Notes: generated by a model not told the origin, from the letters alone. A DNA stretch of 64,000 nt from Kitasatospora sp. NBC_01246 (GCF_036226505.1 NZ_CP108484.1:2790001-2854000), one strand, 5' to 3'. Shown: positions 17,718 to 26,573, counted from the first letter of the stretch. Translations and numbers: made by a program.

Positions 17718-17752
17718 GGGCACCGACACGCCGCGACGGCGGGCCGGTGCCC
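17718..17752 (+). terminator. Terminator hairpin after the secreted toroid gene
   Basis: GGGCACCG / CGGTGCCC outer stem with an inner GCCG-cga-CGGC helix, 15 bases after the stop codon. Confidence 0.55.
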
Positions 17753-17778
17753 GCCCCCCAGCCGTTACGGTGGCGGGC

Positions 17779-18177
17779 ATGGCCGGAGAACGAGATCTTG
17801 CGACCCTGCTGCGCGGCATGCGCCCGCGGCTCAACCCGGGGCGCTACGTGTACTGCACGCTGCCCGCGAAGGTGCCCGCCGGGATGCGGCCGGTGGTGAC
17901 GGTCGCCGAACCCGAGGGGGTGACGGTGGTGGTCGCGCAGGAGGAGGCCGACGCGCTCGGCCTGCGTTACGAGTACGTGGCGGCCTGGATCACCCTGCAC
18001 ATCCACTCGGCGCTGGAGGCCGTCGGCCTGACCGCCGCCGTGGCGGTGCGGCTCGCCGAGGAGGGGATCAGCTGCAACGTGGTGGCCGGCTTCCACCACG
18101 ACCACCTGTTCGTCGGCGCCGACGACGCCGACCGCGCGGTGCGCGCCCTGGAGGAGCTGTCCGCCCGGTCCGCCTGA
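17779..18177 (+). CDS. ACT-domain protein
   Basis: 132 residues, cytoplasmic, two ACT-like halves. The second half has ITLHIHSALEAVGLTAAVAV followed by EEGISCNVVAGFHHDHLFV, the strongly conserved core of the CASTOR-type ACT family found in small amino-acid-sensing regulatory proteins. ATG at 17779; the hexamer TACGGT seven bases upstream and the lack of a ribosome binding site suggest a leaderless message. Ligand and partner are unknown. Confidence 0.85.
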   Translation: MAGERDLATLLRGMRPRLNPGRYVYCTLPAKVPAGMRPVVTVAEPEGVTVVVAQEEADALGLRYEYVAAWITLHIHSALEAVGLTAAVAVRLAEEGISCNVVAGFHHDHLFVGADDADRAVRALEELSARSA

Positions 18178-18278
18178 CCGGGTGCGCCGAGTGGCCGCTC
18201 CCCCCGGGGGCTCCGAGACTGGGAGGGCTGAGCGCCCGCCAGGTCGGTCAGCCCCCCGACAGGAAGGGAGACGGCCCC

Positions 18279-18536
18279 ATGGCGGTCTGCGACGTCTGCT
18301 CCAACGACTACTGGCTGTCCTTCGAGATAAAGACGATCACCGGCGACGTGTACACCTTCGACAGCTTCGAGTGCGCGATGGAGAAGCTCGCCCCGCGCTG
18401 TGAGCACTGCCAGGTCCGGATCGTCGGCCACGGCGTCGAGGTCGCCGGCCGGTTCTTCTGCTGCGCGCACTGCGCCCGGGTCAACGGCGGCCTGGGCGAA
18501 CAGATCCGCGACGCGGTCGGGGCCCACCCGGCCTGA
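18279..18536 (+). CDS. Small Cys-rich metal-binding protein (prokaryotic metallothionein-like)
   Basis: 85 residues with eight cysteines in pairs: VCDVCSNDYW at the start, a lone Cys in FDSFECAMEKL, then CEHCQVRIVGHGVEVAG followed by FFCCAHCAR. The CxxC pairs and the His between them form a zinc-ribbon/treble-clef-like site. Streptomycete relatives are usually labelled prokaryotic metallothionein. AGGAAGGGA lies 9-17 bases before the ATG. It is upstream of, and convergent with, the RNase P RNA gene. Confidence 0.8.
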   Translation: MAVCDVCSNDYWLSFEIKTITGDVYTFDSFECAMEKLAPRCEHCQVRIVGHGVEVAGRFFCCAHCARVNGGLGEQIRDAVGAHPA

Positions 18537-18614
18537 GCGGCGCACGGACCGGTCGCTCCCGGCACGGGCGGGCGCTGCCCGCGCCCGTGCCGGGGCGGGC
18601 GGGAGCGGAGAGGG

Positions 18615-19019
18615 GCGGAAGAGTCGGCCTGTACGCCGGGTTCTGTCTCCTGGGCTGCTCGCGCGGCCCGGGGAGGCGGTCATCCATCTAGGACTGCCGT
18701 TGCCGACAGCCTCGTGCGGTCTACCCGCGGACTCGGGCGAGCAGCCCTCGAACATCCGCGCACGGTGCCCGGGGGCACCGATCTTGACCTTGCTCCAGGT
18801 GGGGTTTACCGAGCCGGCCGAGTCACCCCGGTCGCTGGTGGTCTCTTACACCACCGTTTCACCCTTACCCGCCGCCGAAGCGGTGGGCGGTCTGTTTTCT
18901 GTGGCACTGTCCCGCGGGTCACCCCGGGTGGGCGTTACCCACCACCCTGCTCTGTGGAGCCCGGACGTTCCTCGGCGGGCCCTGAGGACCCGTCGCGACC
19001 GCCCGGCCGGCTCTTCCGC
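18615..19019 (-). ncRNA. rnpB: RNase P RNA, bacterial type A
   Basis: Catalytic RNA of tRNA 5'-end maturation. On the minus strand the 5' GCGGAAGAGCCGGCC pairs with the 3' GGCCGACTCTTCCGC (15 positions, one mismatch) as helix P1. Conserved regions are present in order: GAGGAACGTCCGGGCTC (CR I), AGGGTGAAACGGTGG and GTAAGAGACCACC (CR II-III), AGGTCAAGATCG, and ACAGAACCCGGCGTACAGG (CR V). Length ~405 nt is normal for actinobacteria. A TACGAT -10-like hexamer lies at 19030-19035 overlapping the stop of the upstream MFS gene. Confidence 0.95.
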
Positions 19020-19027
19020 CGTAGTGG

Positions 19028-20527
19028 TCATCGTAACCGCTCGGGCGGGGCGTCCCGTACCCCGGCCCGGACGAGGGGCGGGTCGCCGCCGAGGCGGGCG
19101 GCCACCCGGGTGGCGGTGCCGGTGGCCCAGGCCGTGGTGGTGACCAGCCCGAGGAGGAGGATCGCGAGGCCCAGCCCGGTCACGATCCACCAGCCGGCGT
19201 GGCTGGCCGGGGCGAAGCCGGTGGCGACCGGGCCCACGACGGCCGAGGTGACCACCGTGCCGATCACCGCGACGCCGAGCGACTGGCCGACCTGGCGGCT
19301 GGTCGAGGCGACCGCCGCCGCCACCCCCGCCTGGGCGCGCGGCATCCCGGAGACGGCGGCATTGGTGATCGGCGCGTTGACCATGCCGAAGCCGAAGCCG
19401 AACAGCGCGTAGGCGGCCAGCAGCAGGCCCGGCGGGGAGTCGGCGGTGAGCCGGGTGAGCAGCAGCCCGCTGGCGGCGAGGCCGAGACCCGCCGCGACCA
19501 GCGGGCCGCGCGGCCCCCGGCCGCCGACGATCCGGCCCGAGAGCGGCGCGCAGACCAGCATCATCCCGGCCATCGGCAGCGTCCACAGGCCCGCCTCGAC
19601 CGGGCTGTAGTGCCGGACGTTCTGCAGGTACAGGGTATTGAGGAAGAGGAAGCCGCCGAGCGCGGCGAAGGCGCAGACGGCGGTGACGGTGGCTCCGGTG
19701 AACGGCGCGCTGCGGAAGAACCGCGGGTCGACCAGCGGCTCGGTCACCCGCAGCTCCCAGAACGGGAAGGCCACCAGCGCGGCCAGCGCGGCCGCGCCGA
19801 GCCCGAGGATCAGCGGGGACGTCCAGCCGTGCTCGGGGCCCTCGATGATCGCGGCGGTGCCGCAGCCGAGCAGCACCACCATCAGCACCTGGCCGACCGG
19901 GTCCAGCCGGCGGGGCCGGGGCGAGCGCGACTCGGGGACGTAACGGGCGGTCAGCAGGCAGGCGACCAGCCCGACCGGGACGTTGATCAGGAAGATCGCC
20001 GGCCAGCCGGCGATGTCCACCAGGAACCCGCCGAGCAGCGGGCCGAGCGCCATCGAGATGCCGACCACCCCGCCCCAGACGCCGATCGCCCGGGCCCGCT
20101 CGCGCGGTTCGGTGAAGGTGTTGGTGATGATCGACATCGCCACCGGGTTCAGCATCGAACCGCCGACGGCCTGCACCGCCCGGAACACCACCAGCCACTC
20201 CAGGCTGGGGGCCAGGCTGCAGAGCAGCGAGCCGAGCACGAAGAGCAGCAGACCGGTCTGGAACACCCGGCGGCGGCCGAAGCGGTCGGCCACCGAGCCG
20301 AACAGCATCAGCAGCGAGGCCAGCACCAGGGTGTAGGCATCGATGATCCACTGCAGGCCGGAGGCCGGGGCGTCGAAGTCCTGCTGGATCGCCGGGAGGG
20401 CGATGTTCACCACGGTGTTGTCGAGCCCGACGATGAACAGGCTCAGGCAGCAGATCCCGAGGATCAGCAGCCTGCGGCGCCGGCCCGGGTCGGCGGACGG
20501 CGCGGGGAGGGAGGTCGGTTCGGCCAC
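19028..20527 (-). CDS. DHA2-family MFS multidrug transporter
   Basis: 499 residues, 14 predicted helices. Motifs: FIVGLDNTVVNIALPAI (helix 1, D1), VADRFGRRRVF (motif A), GPLLGGFLVDIAGWPAIFLI (motif C region) and a conserved late FGFGFGMVNAPITNAAVSGM. It is a full-length EmrB/QacA-type pump; substrate unknown. Start GTG at 20527 with GGAGG eight bases upstream. It lies immediately upstream of rnpB in the same direction, only nine bases separating its stop from the RNA 5' end. Confidence 0.92.
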   Translation of the reverse strand: MAEPTSLPAPSADPGRRRRLLILGICCLSLFIVGLDNTVVNIALPAIQQDFDAPASGLQWIIDAYTLVLASLLMLFGSVADRFGRRRVFQTGLLLFVLGSLLCSLAPSLEWLVVFRAVQAVGGSMLNPVAMSIITNTFTEPRERARAIGVWGGVVGISMALGPLLGGFLVDIAGWPAIFLINVPVGLVACLLTARYVPESRSPRPRRLDPVGQVLMVVLLGCGTAAIIEGPEHGWTSPLILGLGAAALAALVAFPFWELRVTEPLVDPRFFRSAPFTGATVTAVCAFAALGGFLFLNTLYLQNVRHYSPVEAGLWTLPMAGMMLVCAPLSGRIVGGRGPRGPLVAAGLGLAASGLLLTRLTADSPPGLLLAAYALFGFGFGMVNAPITNAAVSGMPRAQAGVAAAVASTSRQVGQSLGVAVIGTVVTSAVVGPVATGFAPASHAGWWIVTGLGLAILLLGLVTTTAWATGTATRVAARLGGDPPLVRAGVRDAPPERLR

Positions 20528-20589
20528 GGGTCGATCCTCCCACCCGGGCGCCCCGGAGCGGCGGTGGATCGGCCCGTCCGGGTGGCGCG

Positions 20590-20690
20590 GCCCCGGACGG
20601 TCCGGACGGGTCCGGGCGGTCCGGGCGGAGGCCCGGGCGCGGGGGTCCGGCGCGGGGGGCCGGCGCGGGGGGCGTCGGAACGCGCGTCAG
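20590..20690. repeat. GC low-complexity stretch with short direct repeats
   Basis: Between the RNB gene stop and the MFS start. Several imperfect copies of GGTCCGG(AC/GC)GG and three of GGCGCGGGGG in tandem. No gene; contains no clear promoter other than what the MFS gene must use. Confidence 0.5.
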
Positions 20691-20696
20691 AACGCC

Positions 20697-22151
20697 TCAG
20701 AGCGCGGCGAAGCGGACGGTGCGGGTGGCCGGGTCGGCCTGCGTCAGGCGGGCGACGATCCGGCCGCCGAGCGGGAGCACCGCCCCGCCCGCCGCCTCGC
20801 AGCGCGCCCGGACGGCGGGTTCGCGCAGCTGTACGGTGCCGCGCGCGGGCCGCTGCTCGTCCACGTCGATGACCACCGCGGGGAAGTCCTCGCCCTCCCG
20901 GCCGGACAGCAGCTCCGCCTCGACCAGGTCCACGCAGGCCCGTTCGACCTCGGCCGAGCGGCGGTCCCCGGCCGCCATCAGGGCGGGGACGCCGGGCAGT
21001 GCCTCCCGGACCCAGTCCGGCACCTCCTCGCCGGCGGCCACGGCCGCGCAGACCTCCTGGGCGAAGCGGTCGCCGAGCCGGCGCAGCGGCGCGGTGCAGT
21101 GCGCGTACGGGGCGGCCAGCGCGGCGTGCACCGGGTCGGCCGGGGCGGGCAGGCCCCGGGCTTCGTCGAAGGCCCGGTAGCCGGCCCCTCGCAGCAGTCC
21201 GGTGCACTCGTTGAGGAAGGCCGCGTGCAGCGGGGCCCCGGGGTCGAGCGAGCGGACGAGGTCCGGGTAGGAAAGGTCGTCCGGCCAGGTGATGTCGAGC
21301 GCGCGGGCGGTGCGGCGCAGCCGCTCGTACGCGGCGGCGGGCGCGGCGGGCAGGGTGCGCAGCAGGCCGACGCCGGCGTCCAGCATCAGGTCCGCCGCAG
21401 CGGTCCCGGTGAGCAGGGAGATCTGGGCGTTCCAGCCGTCGGCGGGACCGAGCGCGCGGTAGCCGAGGACGTACCCGTGCAGGGTGTCCTCGATCTCCTG
21501 CTCGGGGACGGGCAGGCTGATCCCGCCGCGGGCCCGCTCCTGCTCCTCCCGGAGCCGGCCGACGGCGGCGAGCAGGGCGAGCTGCTCGTCGGCGCCGCCG
21601 GCGTCCACAGCCCGCTGGACGTCGTCGTAGTCGAGCCGGCGGTGCGAGCGGACCAGCGCGCGGCGCAGGTCGGCGAGGACGACGGCGCCGTCGGTGTCCA
21701 GGTCGAGCTGCCAGAGCAGGGCCGGGCGGGTCTCGCCGGGCAGCAGGCTGGCGGCGTCCTCGCTGAGCCGGGCCGGGTGCAGCGGGACGCGGTGGTCGGG
21801 GAAGTAGAGGGTCTGGACGCGGCGGCGGGCCTCGGCGTCGATCGCGCCGCCGGGGCGGACGAAGGCGGCGACGTCGGCGATCGCGTAGTGCACCCGGTAG
21901 CCGCCGCCGGGCCGGCGGGCCAGGTGCATGGCCTGGTCGAGGTCGCGGGAGCCGGGCGGGTCGACGGTGAAGAGCGGGAGGTCGGTCGCGTCGTACTCCG
22001 GCAGCCGCGGCGACTCGGCGGCCCGCTCGGCCTCCGCGAGCACGGCCTCCGGCCACTCGGTACGGATCTCCAGGCGGGCGCGCAGCTCGGCCAGTTCGGC
22101 GTTGATCCGGGCCGAGTCGGCGGCTTTGACGCGCAGTTTTCGGCGTGGCAT
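20697..22151 (-). CDS. RNB-domain ribonuclease (RNase II/R family, short form)
   Basis: 484-residue 3'-5' exoribonuclease. The catalytic Asp cluster is in FTVDPPGSRDLDQAMHL (three acidic residues binding Mg), followed by YRVHYAIADVAAFV, DAASLLPGETRPAL and, near residue 340, the RNB C-terminal motif YAHCTAPLRRLGDRF that guides the RNA. There are no N-terminal cold-shock domains and only a short C-terminal beta region, so it is much shorter than RNase R (~800 aa). This compact type is common in actinobacteria. ATG at 22151; a weak ribosome site. Confidence 0.92.
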   Translation of the reverse strand: MPRRKLRVKAADSARINAELAELRARLEIRTEWPEAVLAEAERAAESPRLPEYDATDLPLFTVDPPGSRDLDQAMHLARRPGGGYRVHYAIADVAAFVRPGGAIDAEARRRVQTLYFPDHRVPLHPARLSEDAASLLPGETRPALLWQLDLDTDGAVVLADLRRALVRSHRRLDYDDVQRAVDAGGADEQLALLAAVGRLREEQERARGGISLPVPEQEIEDTLHGYVLGYRALGPADGWNAQISLLTGTAAADLMLDAGVGLLRTLPAAPAAAYERLRRTARALDITWPDDLSYPDLVRSLDPGAPLHAAFLNECTGLLRGAGYRAFDEARGLPAPADPVHAALAAPYAHCTAPLRRLGDRFAQEVCAAVAAGEEVPDWVREALPGVPALMAAGDRRSAEVERACVDLVEAELLSGREGEDFPAVVIDVDEQRPARGTVQLREPAVRARCEAAGGAVLPLGGRIVARLTQADPATRTVRFAAL

Positions 22152-22251
22152 GCAGGCAGCGTAGGGCGAATCGGGTGATTCCGGGCGGACGTCGGCGGCA
22201 GGGCGCGCCGACGTCCGCCCGGGCCGCCGCGCCGGCCGGGCCCGCCCCCGC

Positions 22252-22341
22252 TCAGCGGCCGAGCAGGGCCCTGAGGTCCATGGCGGCGAGGGCCACCGCG
22301 TCGTCGTCGCCGGGCACCAGGTCCAGGGGGCGCATGGTCAT
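22252..22341 (-). CDS. Candidate 29-residue acidic small protein
   Basis: Short frame from ATG at 22341, with GGAGAG 10 bases upstream, to TGA at 22252. The product is amphipathic and acidic in the middle (LDLVPGDDDAVALAAMDL) and ends RALLGR. No Cys and no Ser beyond the start region. The good ribosome site is the main support. It lies between, and is read in the opposite direction to, the DUF3995 gene; whether it is translated is uncertain. Confidence 0.35.
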   Translation of the reverse strand: MTMRPLDLVPGDDDAVALAAMDLRALLGR

Positions 22342-22456
22342 CTCGTCACTCTCCTTCGGTGCCACCGTATGCCGCGGCCGGGCGGCGGCCCAACGGGTTC
22401 TCCGTAAGCGCTCGTAGGGTGGCCTCATCGATCGGACGCGGGAGGGGGCTCGGCGG

Positions 22457-22903
22457 ATGGACGCGGTACGGGTGACGGGGGCGGCGGTGGCCGGGGGGCT
22501 GGCGGTGACGGGGGCGCTGCACGCGCTCTGGACGGTGACGCCGTGGCCGGCGCGGTCGCCGCAGGAGTTCGCGGACACCGTGATCGGCACCGGCGGGGGC
22601 GTGCCGCCGGCGGCGGCCTGCCTGGCGGTGGCGGGGCTGCTGGGCACGGCGGCCTACCTGGTCGGCGCGGAGGCCGGGGCGCTGCCGGCGGTCGGGCCGC
22701 GCGGGGTGCGCCGGGCCGGCGTCCGGACGGTCGCGGGGGTCCTGCTGGCGCGCGGGGCGGCCGGGCCGCTGGTCTTCGGCGTGCTGAACGAACGGACGGA
22801 GCGCTTCAGGCGGCTGAACACGCGCTACTACTCACCGCTCTGCCTGGCGCTCGGCGCCGGGGCGGCGCTGGTCGCGGCGGCGGCCCCGCGGCCCGGGCGG
22901 TAG
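22457..22903 (+). CDS. DUF3995-type membrane protein
   Basis: 148 residues with four hydrophobic segments. ALHALWTVTPWPARSPQEFA near the N-terminus and ERFRRLNTRYYSPLCLALG near the C-terminus are the two signature segments of DUF3995, a family of small four-helix membrane proteins of unknown function. ATG at 22457 with GGAGGGGG eight bases upstream. Confidence 0.8.
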   Translation: MDAVRVTGAAVAGGLAVTGALHALWTVTPWPARSPQEFADTVIGTGGGVPPAAACLAVAGLLGTAAYLVGAEAGALPAVGPRGVRRAGVRTVAGVLLARGAAGPLVFGVLNERTERFRRLNTRYYSPLCLALGAGAALVAAAAPRPGR

Positions 22904-22978
22904 CGGGGTTACCCGCGGCCGGGCCGGCTTGCGTAGGGTGGCGGGGTTCGCCCGCCACAAAATGTTGAGGAGTCCGCT

Positions 22979-23764
22979 GTGCTGGTGCTGTTGCCGCCCT
23001 CGGAGGGCAAGGCCGCGTCCGGGGACGGCGTTCCGGTGGCGCTCGACGCGCTGTCGCTGCCCGGGCTGACGGCGGCGCGGGCGCGGGTGCTGGAGGCCCT
23101 GGTCGGCCTCTGCCGGGGGGACGAGGAGGCCGCCGCCGGGGTGCTCGGCCTGAGCCCCGGGCTGCGCGGCGAGGTGGCCCGGAACGCGGGGCTGCCGACG
23201 GCCGGTGCGCGGCCCGCCGGCGAGGTGTACACCGGCGTGCTCTTCGACAACCTCGGTCTGGCCACCCTGGACGAGGCCGCGTACGACCGGGCCGCGCGCT
23301 CGCTGCTGGTCTTCTCCGGCCTCTGGGGCGCCGTCCGGATCGGGGACCGGATCCCGCCCTACCGCTGCTCGATGGGTGTGAAGCTGCCCGGCCCGGGTGC
23401 CCTCGGCCCGTACTGGCGCGCCGCGACGGCGTCCGTGCTGCCGGAGGTGGCCGACGGCCTGGTGCTGGACCTGCGCAGTTCCGCGTACGCGGCGGCGTGG
23501 AAGCCGGCCGGTGAGCTGGTGACCCGGACGGCCACCGTGCGGGTGCTCCAGGAGCGCGCCGGCAAGCGCTCGGTGGTGAGCCACTTCAACAAGGCCACCA
23601 AGGGCCGGCTGGTCCGTGACCTGCTGGTGGCGGGGGCCGAGCCGAAGACGCCCGGCGAACTGGTGGACGCGCTGCTCGGGCTGGGGCACCGGGTGGAGGT
23701 CGCGGCCGAGGGCACCGCCCGCAAGCCCTGGCAGCTGGACGTGGTGGTCACCGAGGTGCACTGA
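22979..23764 (+). CDS. yaaA: Peroxide stress protein YaaA
   Basis: 261 residues. Family start VLLPPSEGKAA, centre LLVFSGLWGAVRIGDRIPPY followed by RCSMGVKLPG, and the late VVSHFNKATKGRLVRDLL are all diagnostic of YaaA/UPF0246, a DNA-binding protein that lowers intracellular free iron and limits Fenton damage during peroxide stress in E. coli. GTG at 22979 is set by GAGGAG six bases upstream. It is convergent with the RNase H operon, separated by a strong hairpin. Confidence 0.92.
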   Translation: MLVLLPPSEGKAASGDGVPVALDALSLPGLTAARARVLEALVGLCRGDEEAAAGVLGLSPGLRGEVARNAGLPTAGARPAGEVYTGVLFDNLGLATLDEAAYDRAARSLLVFSGLWGAVRIGDRIPPYRCSMGVKLPGPGALGPYWRAATASVLPEVADGLVLDLRSSAYAAAWKPAGELVTRTATVRVLQERAGKRSVVSHFNKATKGRLVRDLLVAGAEPKTPGELVDALLGLGHRVEVAAEGTARKPWQLDVVVTEVH

Positions 23765-23780
23765 GCCGCGCCGAACGGCG

Positions 23781-23812
23781 CCGGCGGCGGGCCCCGGTGG
23801 GCCCGCCGCCGG
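23781..23812. terminator. Bidirectional terminator
   Basis: Perfect 14-bp stem CCGGCGGCGGGCCC / GGGCCCGCCGCCGG with a 4-base loop, between the convergent yaaA and RNase H genes. Confidence 0.75.
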
Positions 23813-23816
23813 GGCG

Positions 23817-24965
23817 TCAGCGCAGGTGCCCGGTGTCGTTGAGCAGCCGCACCGAGGCGTTGCCGTCCGCGTAGTACTGGACGGCGCAGAGCGAGGCGGC
23901 GGACAGCTCCATCCGGTAGAGCGAGTCCGGCGGGGCGCCGAGCGCCAGCCGCACCAGGGTCTTGATCGGGCTGACGTGCGACACCACCAGGACGGTCCGG
24001 CCGTGGTGGCGGGCCAGGATCTTGTCCCGGGCGACGCCGATCCGGTGGGTGAGCGCGGTGAAGCTCTCGCCGCCGCCGGTCGGCTTGGCCTTCGCCGAGC
24101 CGAGCCAGGCGTTGAGGTCCTCCGGGTGGCGCTCCTGCACCTCGGCGAAGGTCAGCCCCTCCCAGGCGCCGAAGTCCACCTCGCGCAGGCCGTCCTCGTA
24201 GCGGACCTCCAGGCCGAGGCGGGCGGCGACGGTCTCGGCGGTCTGCCGGGTACGGAGCATCGGCGAGCTGACCACGGCCTGGACCGAACCGCGGGAGGCC
24301 AGCGCCTCGGCCGCCCGCTCGGCCTGCCAGCGGCCCTTCTCGGAGAGCTCCGGATCGCTGCCGCCGCTGCCGGAGAAGCGCTTCTCCGGGGTGAGGTGGG
24401 TCTCGCCGTGGCGGAGCAGGACGAAGGTGGTCGGCGTGCCGAGGTCGGCGGCGGCCGCCCAGCCGGCCTTGGGCGCGGCGGTCTCCAGCGGGGGCTCGTC
24501 GGCGACGGCGGGCCGCTCGGCCCCGGCCGCCCTGGGCTCCCACTGCCGGCCGGCCTTGCCCGCGTCCATCGCCTCGTTGGCCAGCCGGTCGGCGTCCTTG
24601 TTCCGCTCGCGCGGGATCCAGGTGTACTTGACCTGGCCGCGCGGCAGCACCGCCCGGGCCTCGGCGGCGAGCGGCTGCATGTCGGGGTGCTTGATCTTCC
24701 AGCGCCCGGACATCTGCTCGACCACCAGCTTGGAGTCCATCCGGACGTCCACCGAGGCGTCCGGGTCCAGCTCCCGGGCCGCCTTCAGACCGGCGATCAG
24801 GCCCTTGTACTCGGCCACGTTGTTGGTCGCGTGGCCGATGAACTCGGCAGCCTCGGCGATGATCAGGCCGGTGTCGCCGTCCCGGACCACCGCGCCGTAG
24901 CCGGCCGGCCCCGGGTTGCCCCGGGAGCCTCCGTCGGCCTCGACGACGAACCTGCGCCCCGCCAT
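23817..24965 (-). CDS. Bifunctional RNase H / acid phosphatase (CobC-like)
   Basis: 382 residues in two domains. Residues 1-140 are RNase HI-like: FVVEADGGSRGNPGPAGYG (first catalytic Asp), NNVAEYKGLIAGL (Glu), VRMDSKLVVEQMSG (Asp) and NKDADRLANEAMD. After an Ala/Pro linker, residues ~175-382 form a histidine phosphatase with catalytic LLRHGETHLTPE, SSPMLRTRQTAE and VVSHVSPIKTLV. The same fusion is known in mycobacteria, where it hydrolyses RNA in hybrids and alpha-ribazole phosphate, the last step of the B12 lower-ligand pathway. It is the last gene of a minus-strand operon. Confidence 0.94.
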   Translation of the reverse strand: MAGRRFVVEADGGSRGNPGPAGYGAVVRDGDTGLIIAEAAEFIGHATNNVAEYKGLIAGLKAARELDPDASVDVRMDSKLVVEQMSGRWKIKHPDMQPLAAEARAVLPRGQVKYTWIPRERNKDADRLANEAMDAGKAGRQWEPRAAGAERPAVADEPPLETAAPKAGWAAAADLGTPTTFVLLRHGETHLTPEKRFSGSGGSDPELSEKGRWQAERAAEALASRGSVQAVVSSPMLRTRQTAETVAARLGLEVRYEDGLREVDFGAWEGLTFAEVQERHPEDLNAWLGSAKAKPTGGGESFTALTHRIGVARDKILARHHGRTVLVVSHVSPIKTLVRLALGAPPDSLYRMELSAASLCAVQYYADGNASVRLLNDTGHLR

Positions 24966-24969
24966 CGGC

Positions 24970-25713
24970 TCAGATACCCGAATCGGCGGTGCGCACCAGG
25001 ATGCGGCCGCAGTTGTCGCAGCGGACGACCGCGTCCTTGGGCTCGGCCTTGATGGCGTTCAGGTCGGAGACGGCGAACTCGACCCGGCAGCCCTCGCAGC
25101 GGCGCTGGTAGAGACGGGCCGCGCCGACGCCGCCCTGCTGCTCGCGCAGCCGGGTGTAGAGCTTCAGCAGGTCGGCCGGGACGACGGCGACGACGGCCTC
25201 GCGGTCGCGCTTGACCTTGTCGGCCTCGGCGTCGATCTCGGCGAAGGCGGCGTCCCGGCGGGCCTCGGCCTCGGTCAGCACGACGGTGGAGTGCTCCAGG
25301 CGCGCGGTCAGCTCGGTGACCCGGGTCTGGGCGGACTCCAGGCGCTCCATGATCTCCAGGACGACGTCCTCCAGGTCCCCCTGGCGCTTGGCGAGCGAGC
25401 CGATCTCGTGCTGGAGGTTCTCCAGGTCCTTCGGCGAGGTGATCGCGCCGGAGTCCAGGCGCTGCTGGTTGCGGGCGGAGCGGCTGCGGACCTGCTCGAC
25501 GTCCTGCTCGGCCTTGGTCAGCTCGCGGGTGGTGTCGCCCTGCTGGGCCTGGGCGGCCACCACGAGGTCCTTGAGCGCGGTGTGGTCGGCGGTGGCCTTG
25601 TCGATCTCGGCGTGCTCGGGCAGGCTGCGACGCCGGTGGGCCAGCTGGTCGAGCTTCGAGTCGATGGCCTGGAGGTCGAGCAGGCGGATCTGGTCGGCGG
25701 GCGCGGCGTTCAA
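24970..25713 (-). CDS. Coiled-coil protein with C-terminal C4 zinc ribbon
   Basis: 247 residues. A long antiparallel coiled coil (residues ~10-190, heptad-rich KLDQLAHRRRSLPEHAEIDK through EIDAEADKVKRDREAV) is followed by a C4 zinc ribbon RRCEGCRVEF ... VVRCDNCGRILVR. Such DUF164-like proteins are predicted nucleic-acid-binding; no function is established that I know of. The start is a TTG at 25713, set by AGGAG eight bases upstream. It sits 4 bases before the RNase H gene and 23 bases after the Nif3-like gene, so all three form one operon. Confidence 0.88.
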   Translation of the reverse strand: MNAAPADQIRLLDLQAIDSKLDQLAHRRRSLPEHAEIDKATADHTALKDLVVAAQAQQGDTTRELTKAEQDVEQVRSRSARNQQRLDSGAITSPKDLENLQHEIGSLAKRQGDLEDVVLEIMERLESAQTRVTELTARLEHSTVVLTEAEARRDAAFAEIDAEADKVKRDREAVVAVVPADLLKLYTRLREQQGGVGAARLYQRRCEGCRVEFAVSDLNAIKAEPKDAVVRCDNCGRILVRTADSGI

Positions 25714-25736
25714 GCGGAGAGCTCCTGTGAATCGGG

Positions 25737-26573
25737 TCAGGCGGTGAAGGACATGGGGGCGTGCGCGGTCCACGGGTCGGTGACCCGGTGGGAGACCTTC
25801 GTCTCCACGGCCCAGCCCCGCTGCTCGGCGGCGCCGTGCAGCGCCCGCTCGGCCAGGGTGAGCCAGGGCCACTCGGTGGCCCAGTGCGCGGCGTCGACCA
25901 GTGCGACCGGCGCCGCCTCGGCGGCCTCGGACGCCGGGTGGTGGCGCAGGTCGGCGGTGACGTACGCGTCGACACCGGCCTCGCGCGCCTGCGCGAGGAA
26001 GCTGTCGCCGGCGCCGCCGCACACCGCGACCCGGCCGATCAGGCGGTCCGGGTCGCCGCAGACGCGGACGCCGGCGGCGGTGGCCGGCAGGCCCCCGGCG
26101 ACCTTGGCGGCGAACGCGGCGAGGGTCAGCGGCGGCTCCAGCAGGCCGATCCGCCCGCTGCCGCGCCGGCCCAGCGGGTCCGTCGGGTCCGGCACCAGCG
26201 GGCCGGTGACGCGCAGGCCGACGGCCTCGGCCAGCGCGTCCGAGACGCCCGGGTCGGCGTGGTCGGCGTTGGTGTGCGCCACGTGCAGGGCGATGCCGGC
26301 GCGGATCAGCGTGTGCACCACCCGGCCCTTGGGCGTGGTGGCCGCGACGCCGGTGGTGCCGCGCAGGTAGAGGGGATGGTGCGTGACCACGAGGTCGGCG
26401 CCCCACTCGACGGCCTCGTCGACCACCGTCTGCACGGGGTCGACGGCGAAGAGCACGCGGCGGACCTCGGCCCGAGGGTCTCCGCAGACCAGGCCGACGG
26501 CGTCCCAGGACTCCGCCCACTGCGGCGGATAGATCTCTTCGAGCGCGGTGATGACGTCGGACAGTTTCGGCAC
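25737..26573 (-). CDS. Nif3-like dinuclear metal centre protein
   Basis: 278 residues. Typical segments: WDAVGLVCGDP near the start, DLVVTHHPLYLRGT (the metal-binding HH pair), HVAHTNADHADPGVSDALAE (further ligands), and the C-terminal AYVTADLRHHPASEA plus VDAAHWATEWPW. This toroidal hexameric family has been proposed to act as a GTP cyclohydrolase I type 2-like or regulatory protein; the function is not settled. Start ATG at 26573. First gene of the Nif3 / zinc-ribbon / RNase H operon. Confidence 0.92.
   Translation of the reverse strand: MPKLSDVITALEEIYPPQWAESWDAVGLVCGDPRAEVRRVLFAVDPVQTVVDEAVEWGADLVVTHHPLYLRGTTGVAATTPKGRVVHTLIRAGIALHVAHTNADHADPGVSDALAEAVGLRVTGPLVPDPTDPLGRRGSGRIGLLEPPLTLAAFAAKVAGGLPATAAGVRVCGDPDRLIGRVAVCGGAGDSFLAQAREAGVDAYVTADLRHHPASEAAEAAPVALVDAAHWATEWPWLTLAERALHGAAEQRGWAVETKVSHRVTDPWTAHAPMSFTA

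Noticed and set aside
20590..20690. CRISPR-like or satellite array
   Set aside because: Repeats are very short, GC-only and irregular, consistent with low-complexity sequence.
24970..25713. LLDLQ segment near the start of a minus-strand gene, reminiscent of class III lanthipeptide leaders
   Set aside because: It is part of a 247-residue coiled-coil/zinc-ribbon protein in a conserved operon, not a small precursor.
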